Origin: Fistularia commersonii | Lineage: Eukaryota; Chordata; Actinopteri; Syngnathiformes; Fistulariidae | DNA: 64,000 bases | Assembly: GCA_037954325.1 (NCBI GenBank) | Contig: JBBMNZ010000009.1 | Span: 12,556,501-12,620,500, forward strand | Direction of reading: 5' to 3' | In this document: positions 20,901-35,200 of the stretch, piece by piece | Layout: each line of letters opens with the position of its first letter | Numbering within the stretch: position 1 is the first letter of the stretch | Notes under the pieces: generated by a model | Databases searched by the model: none | Seen by the model: only the letters and a program-made list of their open reading frames with translations | What the model was told of the DNA's origin: nothing | Position numbers and translations under genes: made by a program

Positions 20901-23900
20901 TCAACTCACTAGCCACAAACTTGACTGCGGAGGTTCTCGGTCATCCAGGTCACGGTGAATTCTTGTCGAAATGACACATGTCATAGGTCATCAGAACTGA
21001 AGAGGCCTCTCGGATGAGGGGTGAAAACATTTCAGTTCAAGTCCAGTTGCCAAGACGAGGAGATTTCGACATGAATTAGCAACAAACTTCATTACTCCCC
21101 CCCTTAACACACCCATCACCATAATGTGTTGTCTCAACAATGAAATAAAGATGGATCCTTTAATTTGAAACATCAACAAAATACAACTAGAACTTGAACA
21201 TCCGGGATCATCTATATATACCCGGCTTAACCACGTGGCCCGACCGAAAGTCCCGTGGGGCGAGAGACCCCGACACCTCGTGTTCGCCACAATATCACCT
21301 TTTTCTTCAAAGGGCACCTACTTTCCTGTACCAGACAATTAATAATGCAATTCCCCCTTCTTAGCTTATCTTATGCAATTGTATGGAGGTACCTGTTGGA
21401 AGTCCCCCTTCAGGAATTGTTTTCATGTTAATGATGCAAGGGACTGCTTTTTAATGCCACCTGCACAACACGTCAGAAATCTCATGCTCCTTCCACCCAA
21501 ACTTCCCCCATTTTTCCCTGTTTAGTGCATCAGAACTCTTATGTCAGTCATCCATTATAAAATACTACTGTTTCACAATTTTCTCCTCATGACTTTTAGT
21601 ATTTTGGCTAGATGTAAGAGCTTCTTCAAGGTGAAATTCCCTTTCTCGTAATAAATATGTCACACTCCACAAACACTCACTTGTACCAAGTAAGCCATCG
21701 TGCCACCATAACTCAACAAATCACTTTACAATGCGGTTGTAGCATTGATATATTCAATGGATCCCAATTTGTCAATTGAAAAGAATGTATTAAAAGTGCA
21801 GCTTATATACCTGTATTGACAATTGTCTGACACCGTGTTCTCACTGTTCCATTCTGAAATCACTTTTTGTGGTGGTCTCAGCACCTTTAGTATGATTTGT
21901 AATTGAAGGTGATACTGCTTAGCTTCTCAGCCTTAAGTTCTGTATAAATGAAAATGTTGTAGAAGCTATAATATTGTCCCTACATACTGTAACCCATTGT
22001 TTTTCACTTATCGGAAAGAGGCAAATAAGCAGCAAATTCTAATGACAGACAATTCTTAGGTCTACTCAAAGTGTATTAACTTGTTTTCTAGGTCACATTT
22101 AAACTGAGGTTGACTTAATTTCCTATGTTATAAATGACAAAAATGCTGTTCCCTCAGCTTGTAAGGTACATCAATAACAGCAGGGCCACGTTCAAGGATC
22201 CCTGGGGGATTAGAAATCTGGTGAAAACAGTATATTTTGAGAGAATCTGAGAGGCCCGATTTAATACACTCCAAATGTATGCATCCAGATGATAATCAGC
22301 TCCCCATACAGCTGGTATCAGTCTTGGTTGCTAAGAAACAGGAGGCACAATGTGCCGGGGATTTTATTTTTTGACATTTCTATAGGAGTTTCCAAAAAAT
22401 ATTAACCTCTGAATGTTTGCATGGCAGCAGAGGGCATTGTGGATCCCTGAGCACTTTTTTTTTCATTTTTGGTTCAATATGCTTTTTAATAGAGAAAGCA
22501 ATTGTGTGTGTGTGCACGCGCGTGTGAGTGTTCTTTGCTTTTTTATTTTTTTGTGCTTCAGTCACAAAAACGCAGTCAATTTGGAAATGGTGTGGGCGAG
22601 TGCTTCTTATGTTGTTGCTTAAAGTAATTTTTTGGGATTAGCTTTCAAGTTATCTACCCTCCATGCCAGCCTTCCCGCTCTGCTGCTCTCTGGTTCTCCG
22701 GCTCATTTTACCAAAAGGTTCACAACCAATTTGAACCTCAAATCACAGACAGGCTGCACAGAGGAGATAAGTCAAGGTAGATAAAACCGCTAATTTGACG
22801 AAGGTGAAGTTTTTTGAGCATGATCTCATGCAAATATTTTCCCATGTTTGTTCTCAACAAGTTAGTCGGCTACCTCATTCAATATTCACTCGGTATTGCA
22901 TTCAGCTATTGTCATTTAAGCTTTCTTACTTTAGCTAAACTGAAATTAGCATCTAGTTAGGTACGGGACTGACTCAGAAAATTTGAATATTGTGATAAAG
23001 TTCTTTATCTTATGTAATGTAATTACAAAAACAAAAGTGTCATACATTCTGGATTCATTACAAATCAACTGAAATATTGCAGGCCTTTTATTATTTTAAT
23101 ATTGCTGATTTTGGCTTACATCTCAAGAAAACTCAAAAATTGAATCTCAAAATATTAGAATATCATGAAAAAGTAATTTTTGTTTTTTAATTACAGAAGA
23201 TAAAGAACTTTATCATAATATTCTAATTTTCTGAGACATTCCTATTTATCTTTGATAATCATAGGCGTTAAAGTAGGTCCATTTTAAATATTGCGTTTTT
23301 AAATATCGCTGATAATCAGCTGGATTTTCCAGATAAATAAAGAGAGGGAGAAAACATCCGAGGCAGAGCCTGGCCAAGTTACTTTTAATGGGAAAGAAAG
23401 AGCATCCCCTCTGTTCAGTTCATTATTTAGGAAAAAATCAGCAACAAGCTGGCTAGTTTTCCTCTGAAGAAACTTCTAAAGGACTTGAGACACTGAGAGG
23501 TTTGGTGGAGGAAATGCCTTTATGCCTTTAGAGCTACATTTACATTAAATCTAAGAGCATTGGGTTCTTGTAGATTCAATCGGCAAGAACACACACAGCA
23601 CTTCTACTAATAAATGTTGTTTGTGTCTCTGGGCCTCTTGCTGCTCTGTATATTTCTGCCTATATAAATCGAATACCTAATATTAGGTAGTCCCTCAACC
23701 CAGCTGTGTGTTTATTCGGTATATTACATATTATTTTATTCATTGGAATATTCTGAGAACATCACTTCTGAATATGATTATTACTCAATCAGATCTGTTC
23801 GTGTGAATTTCACTGCCTTTTTTTAAAAATAAGCTATTTTTTTTCTACTATTAATGAAACCGATAAATGTTCTGTTGTTATTACAAGTGTTAAATTTGCA

Positions 23901-26900
23901 TTTAATAGCTACAGTGTTGAACGGATTTGATGAATGAAATGCTTTATCCAATTGGGCATTATTACACTGAGAAAAAAAACACAAAATAACTTGAAACAGA
24001 AAATTGTGAAATCATTTGTTTCATTGAGTGTCTTTTGAAAGAGTTATAGATATAATACTTACTGCTCATTGTATTTTATACAAAGAGTAGCAGGCTATCA
24101 AATAATTATTTCTCGTGTTCAAGAAAAACACCTTCATGCCATCTAGCCAGCTTCAGAATATTGCAATCAAGGGGGGGGCGTGAAATTTTCAGGCATGTAT
24201 TTACAGAAAGCAAATGGGAGGAACCCATCCCACATATATATAGTTTTCCACAATATTATCAGCTTAATACTGCTAATATCAATATTCGTCTTAGGCACAA
24301 AGCAGATGATATTGAACATTTGTATTGTACCCTTGTGTTCCAAAACGGACATTTGGACCCATCACAAAAAAGATAACAAACCTGTGTTCATGCAAACACA
24401 ACAATTTCCTTTTATGATTCTGAATTGCGAGATTTATTATATAATTCGTTGTGCAATCACTAGGAAGTGACACACGCATTGTGCATCTTACCTTGAGGGC
24501 CTTGTGAGTACCAAGCTGTAATTTTACTCATTGCATTTCACAGACAAGAAATGGATGATGTAGTTCATCTATTAAATGCAGATGCGGTCTGTGAAAGGCT
24601 GACCAATATATTGGCCACAATGAAGTCATTTCATTTATGACATTTCAATTAAAAAGTTGTTACTACTCTTTGGTTTTGCTATCACCAAGCCAGCACACAG
24701 CAGGCAGCACACTGGAATATATTAACATATTGAGTTTTACATGACAGTATATAGCTTGTTATAATATTCAGCCCAGCATTTATCCACCCATGCCTACAGG
24801 CAGTTGTCTGCTTCCCCTGCTGCTGTTATTGGTCTGAAAAGATAAATCAATTTGAATTATTGTCTAATCTCTTAACTTGACAGCTTACATCAGTGATAAC
24901 CCCTGTGGCTTTCTGTCAGTAGAGTGGAAGAGGGGTTTTGTGTTTTCATTAGTGACAAGGCAGCAGAACAGGGGTCAGATCAGCTCTGACTGGGCACAGG
25001 ATGGGATGTCTGTCCTCTCTGTACTGTAGATGAGACAAACTTTTTGTCTGATCCTCCATCTTGCTTCTCTTTTCTTGTTTTTTTTATTTATTTGGCTACT
25101 CAAATAATAAAGTTTGGGTTATAAACCCCTTTAGAGAATTTCAAGGACGCAAGGATTCAAAGTGTTTATTGTCACATGAACAGTAAGGAAACCCATTTCT
25201 CTGTGCAATGAAAATCTTTCCTTGCTGTTCGCAGTGAATGCCAGATAGTATTACATAAGTATTAATAGTAACATAAATACAAGTAAAATACATAATAGTA
25301 CAATAAAAGGCAGCATGTGAAGGTAACAGTTAAAATGTAAAATCTACAAAAATGCGAATGATTTAGATGGGGCTACATACCAGTTTCTCAACTGTTGCGT
25401 TGAGGACACCAATGTTTGTGCAGATTAAACACATGCTAATTCAAAAGTGCAAATTGAGTGTGTGAGCACTGGAAAAGTAAACAGACAAGCGCAGGCAGTC
25501 CATGAATATTCTGAGGCGGTTGTGGCCGTTCGACGGCTATTGTGCACGATCAGCGTGAAAATTGAGATGTCAACATTGAAATATAAACAGTCAAGTGCAG
25601 AAGTGAGTGTGCAAATCAAAAAAAGGGGCCGATTGTAATGAAAAAAAATCGGAGTTGGCCTACATCTGATTGTTCAGAGGTAGTCCATGATTGTAACCTC
25701 CCATTTAGGAGTTTGATGCAAGGCGGGTAGAAAGGATTCTACAGTCGTGGGTTCCTGCTTGTCACACCTCTATATTTTTTCCCCTTTGGCGTTTGCCAAA
25801 GTGGTGATGCAGCCGGTGAAGATGCTGTCAACAATGTAGCTGCAGAAGTTACTGGGCATCTAAGACGACATGTCGAACTTCCTCAGCCAAGTGAACAAGT
25901 GGGGTTCTCATTGATTTGGACACCCAGGTATTTAAAACTGCTCTCCCTGATGAGGTCTTCTCTCCTTTGTCATGTCCACGACTATCTCCTTCGTCTTGTC
26001 TTAGGGTGAGAATTTCCTCACACCATGGCACCGGACTGGCCGCCTCCATCCTGTCAGCCGTTATGTCCCCTATAACGTTCTCATGGTGTTCTCTACTACG
26101 CACACAGGGCGCACTGTACTGGAGGGCGCGCCGCACATTTTAAAGAAAATCTAAGACTTTTTATGTCGTGAAAATACGGCATTGACATTTCGATCTTTAA
26201 AAGAGCACAAATTTATGCAAGATACGGAAAGATGCTGAAAAGAAATACCCTATGCTGGGAAAAGAAAACTTGACTTCCAAGGCATGGACTCCTAGAACTA
26301 TGTGGGTGTGACGTAGTTGCTGGTACCACCTAGTTCGCAGCAGGGGAGGAGGGCTTTTGCCAGTCAGAGTTGTTTGCAAACTTCTGAAGAGAGATAAGGT
26401 GGCTCCCCAGAATTATCATAATGGTTGTTGAACATTTAGAATCTGGAATGAGTGTATGAGAGGAACGGCACATGTTGGATGAGTTGGAGAGAAGGTCAGA
26501 GAAGCCAGACTGAGACGGTTGGGTCATGCACAGAGGAGGGAGAGTGAATATATTGGATGCTGGAATTGGAGCTGCCAGGCAGGAGGTCTCGACGAAGACC
26601 AAAGAGAAGATTTATGGACGTAGTGAGAGAAGATACGAAGGCAGTTGGTGTGAGAGAGGAGGATACAGAGAATAGGTTGATTCGCTGTGGCGACCCCTGA
26701 AGGGAAAAGCCGAAAGGAGAAGAAGAAGAAGAAGAAGAAGAAGCTGTTGAACATTTAAACATTTAAAATGGTCACCCAGAAGATTAGCAGATGCTGTCTG
26801 TCGGTGAATGTGAAGCACGTGAAAGCAACACAGAAAACTAGAGCTCAAGCAGCCCATCATCTTGTCATGTTCACATTCCAGTGCTTCAGTTTGTATCTTT

Positions 26901-29171
26901 CATGATGTCTGATATCAAATTATCAGCAATAGCTTAAATCTCTTAAAGACCTCCAATGCATTGCACTGAAAGTTGTGATTTAATCTCTTATAAGCATTCA
27001 AAATGCGTAGATTTGCTATTGAGACAATACCTGCGTTTTTTTTCTTTTCTCCACACAAGCCGACCTCCTGTTTTGTTTTCCTTTCTTTCTGTCCGGCCTC
27101 CCTCATCCTCTCGGACTCTCAGTCTCATCCTTCCCCCTCCCTTCTTTCCCTCTCTTTTCTCATCTCGCTCTCCGCCGCATCACCCAGCGAGCCGGGGAGG
27201 CGAGAGTCTCTCCACTTGCACTGCCTGCCTCGCATCCCCCCTCGCCACCGTAATTATCTAAAGCCTCGCATCGTCTCGCTTCCAGTCTCGGTCCTCCATA
27301 TTCATTTTTATTTATTTTTTTCTGTCATCCCTCTTGTAACCTCTCCAGTGAATCATGGATGTGAAATGTGTTTTGCAGCCTATCACCCGGATGCTTTGTT
27401 AGGTTTGTTGCTCTCTGGTGGTGCGGTGCAGCTTTTCGCTCGCGATAGTGTACCCCGTTCACACCGGCGGCGTGGCTCACGGGGTCGGGGCGGTCGGGGG
27501 GGGGGGGGCAACCGTGGGAGCGACGCTCGCAACAGAGGAGGAGCAGCTGGAGGAGGACGAGAGAAGTGTGAAGCAGGACCTGCCAGAAGACACAACCAGA
27601 GGAAGAGGGATAGCGTATGAGCGAGGACGAGGCCCAGAGCAAATGGGTTTGAGAGCAGGATGTGGTTCAGCGGCAGCGTCAGGAGGAGCACGAGGAGGAG
27701 GAGGAAGTGTTTGTTGGGGAGTTTGCATGTCAGTCCAGGAGCTCAGCTACTGTCTGTGTCTGCCCTGTTGTTGTACAGTGTTACTGCAGCACGGAGCCGA
27801 CCCCAACATCCGCAATACCGATGGCAAGTCTGCCCTGGATCTTGCTGAGCCCTCTGCCAAGGCTGTACTTACAGGTCAGCGTAACATTCCACACACACAA
27901 GTCACTAAAACTATGTTTTTTTTTTTTTTTTTTTTTTGTGTTATTTTTTTTCCATTTCAGTGTTACTCTTATTATTAAGCGAAGGTTGTTGTCCCGGACT
28001 TGTTGTCACTTGCCAACATATAGCAAAGCCACATTTCTTTTCAAGGCTTAACTCTCTTAAACAACCTTTTTCTGTGAATAAAGTGAAAAAATGTCAAAAA
28101 ATAAGCAAACAAAACTACCTGAATTGCAAAGTTTAACGGGCAAACAGGAGGGGACACAAATAGGACCCGCAAAAAGGATGTGTACCTTAGTATTCATTGG
28201 ACTATTATGGTTCAGCTCAGTGTTTTTCATTGGACATGGATTTAAAAGAAATGTACTAATATTAATGTAATAGTAAAATGATATTGAGTAGGTTTTAGGA
28301 AAATCCCTGATGGCATTTTTATTATACATTCTTTTTCTTTATTTTTATGGAGCATTATAGAAATGTTTAGCTTTATTTTGCCAGCTCCCGGTGTTTGATG
28401 TCTATTTTTTCGTAAGACGTAATCTCCTTATGGTCTAATCCTAGTTTGTTCTTTGCTTCTGGGATTTTTTTTATCACATTTGTTTGATATTCAAAGAAAC
28501 AAAACTTTTACTGTTAGTGCTACTTCATGGTAAATTATTGGCAATATTAAGTAAACCACATTAAGAGCTGTGGAAACCAGACATTTTGGCAATTATTTGA
28601 TTTTCTTTTTTTTTTTGTCTTACTTTAGAGCTCCATCACAATTGTCATTTATATTTATCATAATAAAGTTTACATTTTTTTAAAGCAGTTTTGCAGACCA
28701 CCATACAAGGGTTTACTGTAGTAAACCATTCTCCCGTGGCCATCAGAAACAAGTGTTGGAAGTTTGGTGTTTGTTTGACTTAAAGTTTGACAGATATAAT
28801 CTTTTTCCAAGTTGGCCAAGACCAAAAATGAACTTAGACTTCTCCAAGATCCAAATTCTTGCGTCTAAAGAGCAGTTGCTGTGAGGTCATCATCCTGTAG
28901 GGCTTTGTTTCTTCGCCTGACGCCACTATGGAGTATCGCTACTGTTGACAGTGATCAATAAAGATAATCCTGTTGAAGACCATTTTATTATTGAAAGCAC
29001 GGTGGCATAATAAGGGCTAAAGGGAATATTTGAGCCAAATCTTTAAAGGGGAAAACCTTCCAGAATGTAAATGTATATGCTATGTGGGTGTGTTTATGTC
29101 TTGCTCTATTTTGTACTGCAATGGCATCCTGCATGAGCTTTTTTTTTTTTTTTTTCATCTTGTCTCAGTCG

Positions 29172-29202
<31 letters not shown>

Positions 29203-32200
29203 ATTTAGAGGTTCTGCTCCGCTACCCATCAGTGCCACAGGCTAGCACAGCTTTCAGTTATAGCCCGGTGATGGAAACTTATATTAAACCATAAATTAGT
29301 TCTATGGCTGTGTCACATCCAAACTGCTCTCAGAAATGATAGACTTTGTCCCTTGTTCGCTGGAGAAAAGGGAATCCAAGACAGTTATTTTGAAAGAGCT
29401 TCAGATACTCAGTCTTTTTGAAAAGCAGCCGTATGTGTAACCGTAGTGAAACAGGAAACTAAATATATAGAAGTTTTTGATCAGGTTAAGCTGAGATTGG
29501 AACTGAGGATGCCCGTGCACATCATTTGATCCAAACTAAGTCCTCTCACATGTTTACCCTTTCACAAGCCGAACAGTCACCGTCGAAAGACACCACTGTT
29601 GAGACCACCCTGAGACAACAAGCTAAGACAACCATCACGAGTTCTGCTGTGTCGCTGCGCTTCTGCCCCGAAGCCATTCGTTACTAGAAATATTATCAGA
29701 AAAATATTGGTCATGCTGAAAGAGCTAATTTACAATTGTCTGGTAATTGATGTCAGAAGATGGAGATGTTATTGTAAACTTGCAGCTCATTTGGATTTTG
29801 ATTAGTTGATGTTTGTGTTTAAAACAGGAATACAAATGATGTTTTGTATTTTTTTGGAATCGTTTTAGTTTAAAAGGATCACTATTTGAGCCAGCTGGTT
29901 GGGAGCAATTGTTGAAGAATATATCATTATTATTGTTTGATCAACTGATCAGTTACTTTCTGTCCCTTTTTGTGGCTTTGTATTCCTGATACAAAGCTAC
30001 CCTTCTTCATCCATGAAGGATGCGCGATCAAACATTAACAAAATGCCCACTTGTTTGACACAAAGTCTTCTTTCAATTACCGGCCTGTTCACAAAGGGGC
30101 TCAATGAGCTCAGCTGACAAGATAATGTCCGTATAATGTCCCCTGAGTGATGACTACTTTCAGGGTGGCAATAAATATGTAAAACGGGTTTGATAAAGAG
30201 GAACATTAAACAAGTACTTCAACATTTAAACACTTGCAGTTTGTTTTAGCAACATCAAGAATATCACTTGTGATATTTCAAGGTTTTAACCTTTACTCTT
30301 TTTACGGAGTCATATTGTTTTTTTTTTTTATTTTTGTTTTTGTTTGATTAGGCTAGTGTAGCTACTCCACTTGAAATATATTAAAACAAAAGTGGTCAAT
30401 CCGTGGCTTGCGGGGCCGCATCCGACCCGAAATATTTTTTTCTGGCCCTCAGGGATTTGCATCAACTACATCCTGTAAGATATTTACATATGTAGGATTA
30501 ATTTAATCATTTGTTTTCCCGTGATACTTACTTAATACCATTAGATAACACACCACAACCACAAGAGGTCTTTTCTAATGTTAAGTCTCTCCTCTTTTCT
30601 CGACCTGATCTCAGATGCACATCAACACAAACGCACGGTTTTCAAAAGCGGACTGCAATTTTTTTTTTAACTGAACTGTGACCCAGGGCCGTGCGTTTTA
30701 TTGCTCAGGAAAGCATAAAGAAGGAACACAACATGTAGCATGCTAACTGTGGTAAATGGTCTCAAGTTAGGTAGCGCTCTCACTTGAAAGCATTCATCTC
30801 TTCAAACACTGTTGGATGCATCGTTGCCGTACAAGATGGCAACCAGGCCAAGGGGAGCAACTTAGGGTTCAGTGTCTTTCCGAGGGCAATGTGACATGCA
30901 AACAGGGGGCGCCAGGGATCTGGCTGCCAACATCCTGAACCGAGAGACGTCCGCTCTACCGACTGAGCTACAGCCACCCGAACGCTACGTAACCATGCAA
31001 GCAACTTCTCATCCGCGGCTACTGATGCAAGTTTAGCCGCTCACAAACAGCCTCAGCAAATGATGTTTTTATTCATCATTCTACTGGCATACAAACAAGT
31101 AAATAAGCAAAAGATGACAAACGAATCCTCACGTCATTGATGCTGAAAGAAGAGGCAAGGAAAGCCAGTAACCTGCTGGACAAGCGGCACGGAGGATTCT
31201 CTGGCTAATTCTCTGATTGCTAAAGGTTGGAGAAGTGCCTTGGGCTGCTGTTGTGTCTCCTGTCAGTGGATGATGAAGGAGCTGCGCAGGAATCGCTGCT
31301 GATCGGTCTCCAGTCTGGCGCTGTCCTGAAGGAGAATTTCAGCTCTGTCAAACTGGATGAGTTTCATTCCTCCCGTAACGAGACAACCTCTCTGCCCCCC
31401 CGACAGCTGGTAGGAAAACACTGGTGTTATCTGGTTCTACTTTTGTGAGAGGGTCCGGTGGGGGTTTAACACCAAATACCACAGAGTTCAGCTCACTGAT
31501 GAACACCTGACGCTATCCTGAGAATTTCCACAACAACAACTACCCGCGGATTTTGATGCGCTGTGCAAAAAACACTGACCAGTAACACCGTTACCTTTAA
31601 ATGGATCTATGGGTATTTTTTTTCAAATGTTTAAATTCATCAATCCAAAAGTAGGTCAGTGGAAAAAGACTTCACACAGATTTGATACTTTATGCGCCCT
31701 CATTTTTCACTTCACTTACCAAATGTCTGACTCATCGCTCAGTTTGAATAACTAGATGTGGCCCTGTGTAGTTTGCCCCCTCCTGCATTAAAACAAGAGC
31801 GAAACAAACTGAGGGGTGATCATAATTATTTTATTTCAACAAAGCTGGTACTAATGATCACAAGGCGTAAATGGAAGTTTATGAGGTTTTAGCATATGTC
31901 GCATTGGTATGTTTACATGGCTGAGGTCTGCAATGGTTCCTAGTTGCTATGCTGTCCATGTATGTGAGAAAACTGCCTAGTTCCTGCAAGGCTTCTACTG
32001 CAAAAAAGTTCTTATGGTGTGGAATCAGCTAAAATGTACTATGGGTGAGTTCACTGGGAGACTGAACACAAAAAGGTGTGTTTTCTCGGATGTAGGCTTA
32101 TATAACAGTGTTTACTTGCGATATCAAATCTGACCAAGGAACGGTCAAAGGATAAGTCAAATAACTGGTTGACATAATTTGGGTTCTAGAGCTTGACTAG

Positions 32201-35200
32201 CTCTAGATTATCTAAAAAAAAATGCAATTGAAATTTTTCTCTTCTTCCCGAACATTTGACCTTTGGTCTTCCAACCCATCCCATCCGACTGGAATGACAA
32301 TGCCAACTCTGCATCATTATGACTTTGCAAAGATACCCACAAGACTGGTTTGTTGAATAAACAAATGTTTGTTGTGTCATCAGCAATAGAGGAAGCTATT
32401 TAGCTATTTGGTGCTTAACTAGTAAGCATAAAATGTACTCAAAAGAGCACTGTACTGCCCTCTGCTGAGCTGGAACACGTATGCTGCTTTTCTGCTTTTT
32501 GTTATGGACCAACTCAACTGAAAGAATAAGGGTCAGTGACAAGGTTATATTCAAGACAGACTAATAAGTATTATGAAATTGTCATGGCTGTATTTCACAC
32601 ATCAATAACTTACCAGGAAGCATCTCTTCACTTGAGTCACACAGCAGTTATCTGATCGACTGTGACGCACAGCTCATCTACATCTCCATCTCATTTGCTG
32701 TAAGCAATGCTGAACGCCTGCGCAATTAAGTTGACGTGCACTGCCCTTCACAAAGTAAGGCAATAATCCAAAACAATTTTCAGTGTTGTGTTCAGTAAAG
32801 CCTATACACCATTCGTATATATGACAGATGAACCCATTTAAGGCCCATCTCAGCAAAACGCACAATGGCTAGACTAAATATGTTGCCTAACTTGGATTTT
32901 TATTTTAGTCATAGAAGTGATCAGTAGTGTTGTATTTGACTTCTAACTCAATAATGCAATGGCACTCAACATTCTTCTGGAGTGAACAAAAAAACAAAAC
33001 AAAACAAAATAAAACACTTTCAGGCAAACCATCACATGAATTTGCATAACCCTGTTTATAAGCACAAATTTAAACGGATCTCAGCGGTCTTTACCGATCT
33101 ACCAACAGTTTCATGCAAGTCTCCAAAATTGTAAATAAGAGAAAAACAAAACAGTAATATAAAAAGCCTTGAAATAGCTGACTTTGGAAACAGGACAAAA
33201 TTCAAGAGGATTTGATTGGCATTGTTAATCACTGATCTTCCTCTATTTGGTCATTTGCATTATGTTCTATCTGTCTGTCAAACCTTTCCCTGCTCATTCC
33301 TCCCGTCTCCTCCTTCCTCTTCGATAGTATCGCTTAATGAGCTTCCAAGTTCATTATTTACCATTGAAACACCCTTGCGTCATCATCACTGCCATGCTTC
33401 TTCCTTCTGGCTCACCGAGCTGGGTCCGCCGGTAGCATATGCTCATTTTAAAAATTTAACCCAGGTCTTCAGTACACAGTTGGCACACTGAAATGGCTCA
33501 TTATCCACAACTAGGTAAGAGGGATATTATAGTGTAAACAGGCTAATATAAATTTGATTCGGGTGATAGGGCACACTCAGTTCATTGATGAGGCTATACA
33601 ACAAATATGTCAAGAACATGGTTGACATTGTTTTACAAGGGCATCACAAAGCATCCCGGGCTTATCACCCAGTGGAAGGAGAGGCGCTTACACCGACACG
33701 AACAAACTGCAGCCTTTTTCTAATGGATTACAATGAGTCAGGCCAATTATTACCTGCGCTGGAACAGGAAATTGCTGAGTTGGTGCACAACAGCACAGCA
33801 TTACACTTAAACAGATGGCAGCAATATCTAGCTACAAGGAAGAGATAATTGCAGCAGGTCAATTCATGGCACTCCTTTCACCCATTATGCATCAGGTTTC
33901 CTGAAAATGTATGTTTTTACTATTTCATATATGTTAAACTTTACAAATCAACCTTATTCAATCTGTATTCCTTTTTTCTTGTAGCCTATGCCTTAGTGAG
34001 ATAATGGAATAAAGTAGACAAGAATGAAATTTGCGGGAGGTCGGGTGCGGGGTTTGGCTACGTGTATGGCAGGTCAAGTGTACAGCGGCCGAAGCAGATT
34101 GGCTTGGACTTCCCTTTTTCTGGCCAATTCATCCTGCTCTGCCAGGCTGATCCTGAGGTATTCCCAGGACAAATGAGAGACATCGTCCCTCCAGTGTGTC
34201 CTTGCTCTTCCTTGGGGCCTCCTACCAGTGGGACCTACCCAGTACACCTCACCAGGGAGGCCTCAAGGCATCCTGACCAGATGCCTTAGCCACCTCATCT
34301 GGCCCCTCTTGAATGACTGAGCTTCTCAGGATGAGCCCAGACTCCCTGAGGAGGAAACTCATTTTGGTCTTGTGTATCCTTGATCTTGTTCCTTTGATCG
34401 CTATCAATGACTCGCGACCATAGATGAGTTGGAACGTAGGAAGACGGGTAAATCGCAAGCTCCAACTTTCGGCTAGGCTTTGTCTTCAGTGCAACAGACT
34501 CATGTAGAGTTGGGATCACTGCTAGCATCACTGATCCAACTGTCAGTCTCTTAATCCAGTCTTCCCTCCCACATCAACAAGACAAAAAGATACTAGGACT
34601 CTTTGACTCGGGGCAGGATCTCATCCCCAACCAAGGGAGGGCACTCCACCGTTTTCTGCAAAAGGACCATGATTTTTTTTCATCCCCAGGAATGAGGTTA
34701 AAACACCAATAAGAGGAGTTAATCACAGATGAGCTTGGCTGCAAGGAAATGTTCTTATGGGTTACAGACTTAAAGGGGGGAACTAGGGACAAAAATGATT
34801 TCTGCTTGCTTTTTCAGGAATCCCTCTCATCCCAATGTAAGTGGAGCTTGTTCTAATCTTTCTCGCTTTTGATCAGTTAGTGTACATTCTGCTTTCTTTT
34901 GAAGTGACTACTGCTTAGAGGAAGATGTCGGAAACTTGGTTTTCAATCTTATGCAAACATTGTTCAAATCCTTAAAAACACATAGTCTTGAATGGTAGTA
35001 TACTTTCCAAGGGATATCGTATGTTTTGTTTGCAGATTTGGTGTCAGCGAGCATGGCCATTCTGTTCTAAAGATGCAGAAATGAAAGGTTTGCCAAGAGA
35101 GTTTAGCAGATTTAACAACAGACAATTACTCTCAAGTGCTGATGGAAAATGAGAAATTTACAACGAGGAGGTTGAGAGACACTTAATGTGAGGAAGGGCA

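Larger units (their letters stand above)
19487..27778 (+). other. tnks intron 3 (GC-AG, 8.3 kb)
   Basis: Contains a MITE (22966-23243), an L2-like antisense fragment (25140-26130), an RTE-like LINE end (26250-26735), a possible solo LTR (21126-21291) and a GC-rich open stretch against exon 4. Bases 19550-20900, 21350-22900 and 23260-25130 show nothing I can name. Confidence 0.6.

Noticed and set aside
30957..30980. tRNA gene on the minus strand
   Set aside because: The A-box is good, but the B-box is degraded and no cloverleaf follows. The body matches a tRNA-derived SINE.
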